Source: Polaromonas sp. AER18D-145 | GTDB taxonomy: Bacteria; Pseudomonadota; Gammaproteobacteria; Burkholderiales; Burkholderiaceae_C | Assembly: GCF_002379095.1 (NCBI RefSeq) | Contig: NZ_NBZV01000046.1 | Location: forward strand, 1 to 38,113 | DNA: 38,113 nt | Direction of reading: 5' to 3' | Shown: piece after piece, positions 34,435 to 38,113 of the stretch | Layout of the letters: each line of letters opens with the position of its first letter | How positions within the stretch are numbered: the first letter of the stretch is position 1 | Notes under the pieces: model-generated | What the model was told of the DNA's origin: nothing | What the model saw: the letters and a program-made list of their open reading frames with translations, nothing else | Databases searched by the model: none | Translations under genes and position numbers: made by a program

Positions 34435-35250
34435 TTATTTCCCTCCAAACACGCGTTTGAAGAAGCCGACCTTGGGTGCGTCGATGAAACGCAGCGGCTT
34501 GTCTTCGCCCAGGAAGCGGGCAATCATGTCCTTGTAGGCTTCGGACACATCGCTGCCTTCCATGTGCACGGCGGGAACGCCCTGGTTGGAGGCCTGCAGC
34601 ACCGCCTCGGATTCGGGGATCACGCCGATCAGCTTGATGCGCAGGATGTCCTTGATGTCTTCCAGCGAGAGCATCTGGCCCTGGTCCACGCGGCTGGGGT
34701 TGTAACGCGTGATCAGCAGGTGCTCCTTGATCGGGTCGCCCCCTGCCATGCCGCGTTTGGTCTTGGAAGACAACATGCCGAGGATGCGGTCGGAGTCGCG
34801 CACCGAGGACACTTCGGGGTTGGTGACCACCAGCGCCTCGTCGGCAAAATGCATGGCCATCAGGGCACCGGTCTCGATGCCGGCGGGCGAGTCGCAGACG
34901 ATGTACTCGAAGTCCATGTCGGCCAGGTCGTTCAGCACCTTCTCGACGCCTTCCTTGCTCAGCGCTTCCTTGTCGCGGGTCTGCGAGGCGGCCAGCACGT
35001 AGAGGTTGTCGCACTGCTTGTCCTTGATCAGGGCCTGGTGCAGGTTGGCTTCGCCCTGGATGACGTTGATCAGGTCGTACACCACGCGGCGCTCGCAACC
35101 CATGATGAGGTCGAGGTTGCGCAGGCCGACGTCGAAGTCGATGACGGCGGTTTTGTGTCCGCGCAGGGCCAGGCCGGTTGCAAAGCTGGCGCTGGTGGTG
35201 GTTTTGCCCACGCCGCCCTTGCCGGAGGTGACCACAATGATTTTTGCCAT
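34435..35250 (-). CDS. minD: MinD, septum site-determining ATPase
   Basis: A 271-residue ParA/MinD ATPase. The deviant Walker A is SGKGGVGKTTTS (Lys11 and Lys16), YIVCDSPAGIE is the Walker B region, and the C-terminal GFFKRVFGGK is the amphipathic membrane-targeting helix. It recruits MinC to the membrane and oscillates with MinE. It is preceded by minC with a 62-base gap. Confidence 0.97.
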   Translation of the reverse strand: MAKIIVVTSGKGGVGKTTTSASFATGLALRGHKTAVIDFDVGLRNLDLIMGCERRVVYDLINVIQGEANLHQALIKDKQCDNLYVLAASQTRDKEALSKEGVEKVLNDLADMDFEYIVCDSPAGIETGALMAMHFADEALVVTNPEVSSVRDSDRILGMLSSKTKRGMAGGDPIKEHLLITRYNPSRVDQGQMLSLEDIKDILRIKLIGVIPESEAVLQASNQGVPAVHMEGSDVSEAYKDMIARFLGEDKPLRFIDAPKVGFFKRVFGGK

Positions 35251-35312
35251 GCGAAAGAGTCCTTAAAGAATGAGAAGAGGAGGCTGTCCCGCCAAACCTG
35301 AAAAGCGGGGCC

Positions 35313-36080
35313 TCATGTTTTGATCAGATCCATGACGAGCTTGTCGCCCTCGGGGCCGGGCACCAGGCGCACCTGCGTGGGCTGGCCCCACACGCCTTCG
35401 GGCAGCGGGTTTTCGCTGGTGCGGTAGATGCCGGCAATCGACAGCAGTTCGGGCTCCAGGCTCAGCGCAAAAATGCGCGCTTCGGTGTTGCCGCGCGCAC
35501 CGGCCATGGCCTTGCCGCGCAGCGGTGCATAGACATGGATGTGGCCGTCGGCAATGACTTCGGCGCCGGCGTTGACCATGGCCAGCACGACCAGGTCGCG
35601 CCCGCGGGCGTACACCTGCTGGCCGGAGCGCAGCGGCTTGTCGATCACCAGTGCGCCGGGGGCCGGTGCGGCGTGTGTTTCCGCCACCGGTGCTGCCGCC
35701 TTGCTGCGCGTGGGTGGCGCCGGGGTGGCGGCGGGGGCGCTGACGACACGTGCGTCGGGGGCGGCGACCAGCCCGGCCGCCAGGGCCGCGGCCAGTTGCG
35801 CCGGGTTGCCGCCGCGGACCGCCAGGGGGGCGACGCGGTAGGGACGCAGCAGCGCGATCAGCGCCGCAAAGTCAACCGTGGCCGCGTCAGCGGGCAGCTG
35901 CGAGAGGTCGATGACCAGCGGGTCGTTGTCGAAAAAATCCGGGATATCGCCGAAGCGCAGCGCCATCTCGCGCGACAGGGCGCTGAGGTCCGAGGACTTG
36001 AGGAGCAGCGCCACCAGGGGCAGGTTGGCGCTTTTGATTTCGAAGGTGGCGAGGGTGCTGGCCGGGATGGCAACGGTCAT
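35313..36080 (-). CDS. minC: MinC, septum site-determining protein (FtsZ inhibitor)
   Basis: A 255-residue protein. The N-terminal MinC domain has FEIKSANLPLVALLLKS and FFDNDPLVIDLSQL. An Ala/Pro-rich linker (about 130-150) leads to the C-terminal beta-helix domain, DKPLRSGQQVYARGRDLVVL, HVYAPLRGKAMAG and GVWGQPTQVRL. It blocks FtsZ ring assembly away from midcell. First gene of the operon; the promoter must lie in 36081-36335. Confidence 0.95.
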   Translation of the reverse strand: MTVAIPASTLATFEIKSANLPLVALLLKSSDLSALSREMALRFGDIPDFFDNDPLVIDLSQLPADAATVDFAALIALLRPYRVAPLAVRGGNPAQLAAALAAGLVAAPDARVVSAPAATPAPPTRSKAAAPVAETHAAPAPGALVIDKPLRSGQQVYARGRDLVVLAMVNAGAEVIADGHIHVYAPLRGKAMAGARGNTEARIFALSLEPELLSIAGIYRTSENPLPEGVWGQPTQVRLVPGPEGDKLVMDLIKT

Positions 36081-36335
36081 GGGGGATAGGCGTCGCGTCG
36101 TCGCGGAAAGGAGAGAAAAAACGGTCGATTCAGACGGGTCTGAAAGGGACGAATCTTAACAGCGGCCCAGGGCGCGCCTGCGTGCAGTTGTATGGGAATG
36201 AAACCTCCTGCAACAGTTGCTGCATGTGCTTGCGCTGTGTCATGGCGAAGCCGCCGCCGCAGTCTTAAACTGATTCGGTAGCGGGTACTCGTGCTGCACC
36301 CACCCCTTGCCCGGCCGTATGGAGAAGGAGCCCCC

Positions 36336-36647
36336 ATGAAAAAGCTGCTTGTGCCCCCTTCGGTGTTGTTGGCGCTCTGGCTGGCCGGCGGCGCGGCGCT
36401 CGCGCAGGTGGCTCCCCCGGCAGACCCGCCTGCGCCCGGCCCGAGCATCAACCGCAACCCGGAGTTTCGCCGGAACCTGCCGCCAGCGCCGCCCGTGGCG
36501 CCGGACCCGCGCGACTCGACCACACGGCCAGTGCAGCCGGCCGAACAGCCCCCGGCTGATGGCCGCAGCGTGGTGTTGCCGCTGCCCGGGCCGCAGGCGC
36601 CCGCCTCTGCACCGGCGCTGCCGGCCTCCGGCACGCCGGGGCGTTGA
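36336..36647 (+). CDS. Proline-rich exported protein, unknown
   Basis: A 103-residue protein, not recognised. A signal peptide is clear: MKKLL, a hydrophobic run LLALWLAGGAALAQ, cleavage after ALA. The mature part is ~80 residues rich in Pro, Ala and Arg, with NRNPEFRRNLPPAPP. AAGGAG 7 bases before the ATG supports the start. Divergent from minC. Confidence 0.7.
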   Translation: MKKLLVPPSVLLALWLAGGAALAQVAPPADPPAPGPSINRNPEFRRNLPPAPPVAPDPRDSTTRPVQPAEQPPADGRSVVLPLPGPQAPASAPALPASGTPGR

Positions 36648-36661
36648 CCCGGATTTTTGAG

Positions 36662-36720
36662 AAAAATCGGCTTGCAGCCCATATGTTGCGTGCGCAGTCA
36701 GCTATCAAATAAATAGCATC
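36662..36720 (-). repeat. Dispersed hairpin repeat, copy I
   Basis: On the minus strand GATGCTATTTATTTGATAGCTG, then TGCGCACG, ATGGGCTG and an AAGCCGATTTTT end. The TGA at the first bases is the stop codon of the DUF4130-type gene, as with copy A and the dehydrogenase stop. Confidence 0.8.
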
Positions 36721-37705
36721 AAAGAAGCAGTGGCTGCAAGGCGTCCGGCGAGGGGCCCAGCTCTTCGAGGGACAGCTGAGCCGGCGCGCCCTGCGGCTGC
36801 GCGGGGACGGCCAGCGCGGCCCGGGGCTGCGCCACGCGTCTGGCCATGCGTGTCGCGGGCTGCGCGCTCAGGTGGTGGCTGCGCTGGTGCGCGGCCGAGA
36901 CCAGCGGGTGAAGCCGTCCGGTTTCCGGCAGCTTGCGCCGGGACCTGCGCGGCATGGGCTTTTGCAGGCTCCGACCCATCAGGCGCGTCGGCTCGAAGGT
37001 GCGTTCGTAGCAGCCGCGCCAGCTTTTTTCACCAGCGTCGGGCAGGGGCGCGTCTGCCTGGCTGACGCCCGGGCCGAAATGCAGGCGGGCGCCATCCCAC
37101 TGCGCGCTGCGCTCGGGTGTGAGGATGGCCCAGCGCATCTGCGCGAAACGCCGCGCAAAAAATGCGGCCATGGCGGGGACGGTATGGTGTTCGGGTTCGA
37201 CCCACGCCACATGCAGCGGGCCGCCCTCGGGGTGGTTGCGAAAGCGCTCGTCCTGCACGCTGTGAAAACGCACAAAGGCTTTCATCCTGTGCATCTCGTC
37301 GCGCACCGCCTGCGCCATGTGCTGGAGCTCGACCAGGCCGGCGTCGAGCGGGTCGTGGCGCAGGCCGGGCTCATGCACCAGGCGCCACAGCAGGCGGTAC
37401 AGCAGGCCAAAGCGCCGGGAGTCGGCATGCAGGATGGCGCTTTCGCACAGCGCCACAAATTCGGGCGGCACCGGTACCGCGGGGGCATCGCCGGCGGCAG
37501 CGTGGTTGTCCGGCAGCGTGGCCAGCGGGTCCTGCGCCGGCACCTCCGTGCTGTGCCAGCTGACTTGCGCGGGCAGGATCTGTTGTGCCAACAGGCCGCG
37601 TGCGGCGCGCCGGAAGCCCTCCAGGTCGCCGGGCCCCTGCAGCGTGACGGTCAGCAGCGCCTGCGGGAAAAGGTCGTTGGTCAGGGGGTCACTCATCATG
37701 CCCAT
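36719..37705 (-). CDS. DUF4130/TIGR03915-type DNA-metabolism protein
   Basis: A 328-residue protein of the type annotated as putative DNA metabolism protein. Visible blocks: FRRAARGLLAQQILPAQVSW, HADSRRFGLLYRLLWRL, MHRMKAFVRFH, and WAILTPERSAQWDG. It is often paired or fused with a UdgX uracil-DNA-binding domain; here the protein ends instead in an Ala/Pro/Arg-rich tail. AAGGAG eight bases before ATG 37705 fixes the start; the frame extends upstream without protein-like content. Its stop is the first triplet of repeat copy I. Confidence 0.75.
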   Translation of the reverse strand: MGMMSDPLTNDLFPQALLTVTLQGPGDLEGFRRAARGLLAQQILPAQVSWHSTEVPAQDPLATLPDNHAAAGDAPAVPVPPEFVALCESAILHADSRRFGLLYRLLWRLVHEPGLRHDPLDAGLVELQHMAQAVRDEMHRMKAFVRFHSVQDERFRNHPEGGPLHVAWVEPEHHTVPAMAAFFARRFAQMRWAILTPERSAQWDGARLHFGPGVSQADAPLPDAGEKSWRGCYERTFEPTRLMGRSLQKPMPRRSRRKLPETGRLHPLVSAAHQRSHHLSAQPATRMARRVAQPRAALAVPAQPQGAPAQLSLEELGPSPDALQPLLL

Positions 37706-37964
37706 GCCGTGCTCCTTGTGTGGCGGGGGTCGCCACGTTGTCCCGATGGTGCGCGTTGTGAAGGGCCTGGCGCTGTAGTCCGGAAGGCTGATTGCACGGC
37801 AGGCTGGGGCGCGGCCGGTGCGCTGAAAAACGGAAGTGCGGCAGCTTCGGCCCGCCGCCCCCAGCCACCGGATGGTTGCGGGCGGCAGGGCGGGCACGCG
37901 GCCCGGGAAGGGGTAGCGGTGGCCGGTTTGGCGGGTTGTTGCGCTGTATTCACTGTATTAATAA
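37706..37964. other. Gap between the DUF4130-type gene and the insertion element
   Basis: No gene recognised. It carries the leftward ribosome site near 37715. The last ~40 bases turn AT-rich towards the probable element border. Confidence 0.5.
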
Positions 37965-37999
37965 AAGGGGTATCCTCTTAGCTCCACAGAGTTTGGATA

Positions 38000-38019
38000 T
38001 ACTGGTTAAATATACAGTT
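38000..38019. promoter_or_regulatory. LexA (SOS) box-like site
   Basis: TACTGGTTAAATATACAGTT has CTG and CAG exactly ten bases apart with an AT-rich core and matching flanks, the LexA consensus of enteric and many betaproteobacteria. It ends three bases before the transposase ATG. Confidence 0.6.
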
Positions 38020-38022
38020 ATT

Positions 38023-38113
38023 ATGCCAGTCCTCATTCAAGACTACCCCCGCACCTGGAGTGAATTTCTGGATTGGTTCTCCTCCGAGGATGCCTGTCTG
38101 GCCTATCTGGAGC
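38023..38113 (+). CDS. IS1595-type transposase, N-terminal part (partial)
   Basis: Thirty codons before the window ends. The sequence DYPRTWSEFLDWFSSEDACL, then AYLE, matches the zinc-ribbon N-terminus of IS1595 transposases (pattern FxxWFxxExxCxxYL). The catalytic DDE domain is outside the window. A LexA-box-like site lies directly before the ATG, and no good ribosome site is seen. Confidence 0.75.
   Translation, partial: MPVLIQDYPRTWSEFLDWFSSEDACLAYLE

Larger units (their letters stand above)
37965..38113 (+). mobile_element. Left end of an IS1595-family insertion sequence (incomplete)
   Basis: AT-rich DNA begins near 37950 and leads to a transposase gene at 38023 that runs off the window. 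GGGGTATCC near 37967 may be the terminal inverted repeat, but without the other end this cannot be confirmed. Confidence 0.5.

Overview
The window is a chromosomal segment around the replication origin of a GC-rich betaproteobacterium. It looks like Comamonadaceae (Polaromonas/Rhodoferax-like). This rests on the gene order rpmH-rnpA-yidD-yidC-mnmE read leftward and dnaA-dnaN-gyrB read rightward, on the character of the proteins, and on nine copies of a short dispersed hairpin repeat of a type I associate with that family. The genus is an inference.

Layout. 1-1766: the end of a glycine-rich RNA-binding protein gene, a short-chain dehydrogenase and lptC. 1766-3360: kdsC and kdsD, overlapping and read leftward. 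3450-6564: a KefB-type antiporter, a secreted histidine phosphatase and apt, read rightward. 6672-8231: a conserved unknown and a lone cyclic-nucleotide-binding protein. 8371-12512: mnmE, yidC, yidD, rnpA and rpmH (rpmH is only 44 codons). 12513-18429: dnaA, dnaN and gyrB, with DnaA boxes before dnaA and, between dnaA and dnaN, a DnaA box followed by a DnaA-trio tract and an AT-rich stretch, the likely unwinding site.

18454-22348 is accessory: an MntA/HepT toxin-antitoxin pair, the tail of a lost ATPase gene overlapping a DEDDh exonuclease, a Phd/PIN toxin-antitoxin pair, aroG, and the tail of a second PIN toxin. 22548-26573 is a visibly AT-richer defence island. It holds an AvcD-type dCTP/cytidine deaminase gene behind a strong promoter and a structured leader (candidate AvcI antitoxin RNA), a small coiled-coil protein, an EVE-HNH endonuclease likely to cut modified DNA, and a two-domain protein with a Ymh/HEPN-like C-terminus. 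They form one compact rightward gene run and are the best candidate for a new multi-layer anti-phage unit.

26629-33812 returns to housekeeping and small genes: a VOC protein, ridA paired with a D-serine-dehydratase-like PLP enzyme, a single-domain response regulator, a small hydrophilic protein, an orphan MNT nucleotidyltransferase, an NnrU-family membrane protein, an Ala/Gly-rich exported protein and a UbiB-family kinase. 33856-36080 has two hydrolase gene tails joined head to head and the minC-minD-minE operon. The right end has a proline-rich exported protein, a DUF4130-type DNA-metabolism protein, and the start of an IS1595-type transposase with a LexA-box-like site directly before its start codon. 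No tRNA, rRNA or CRISPR array was seen.
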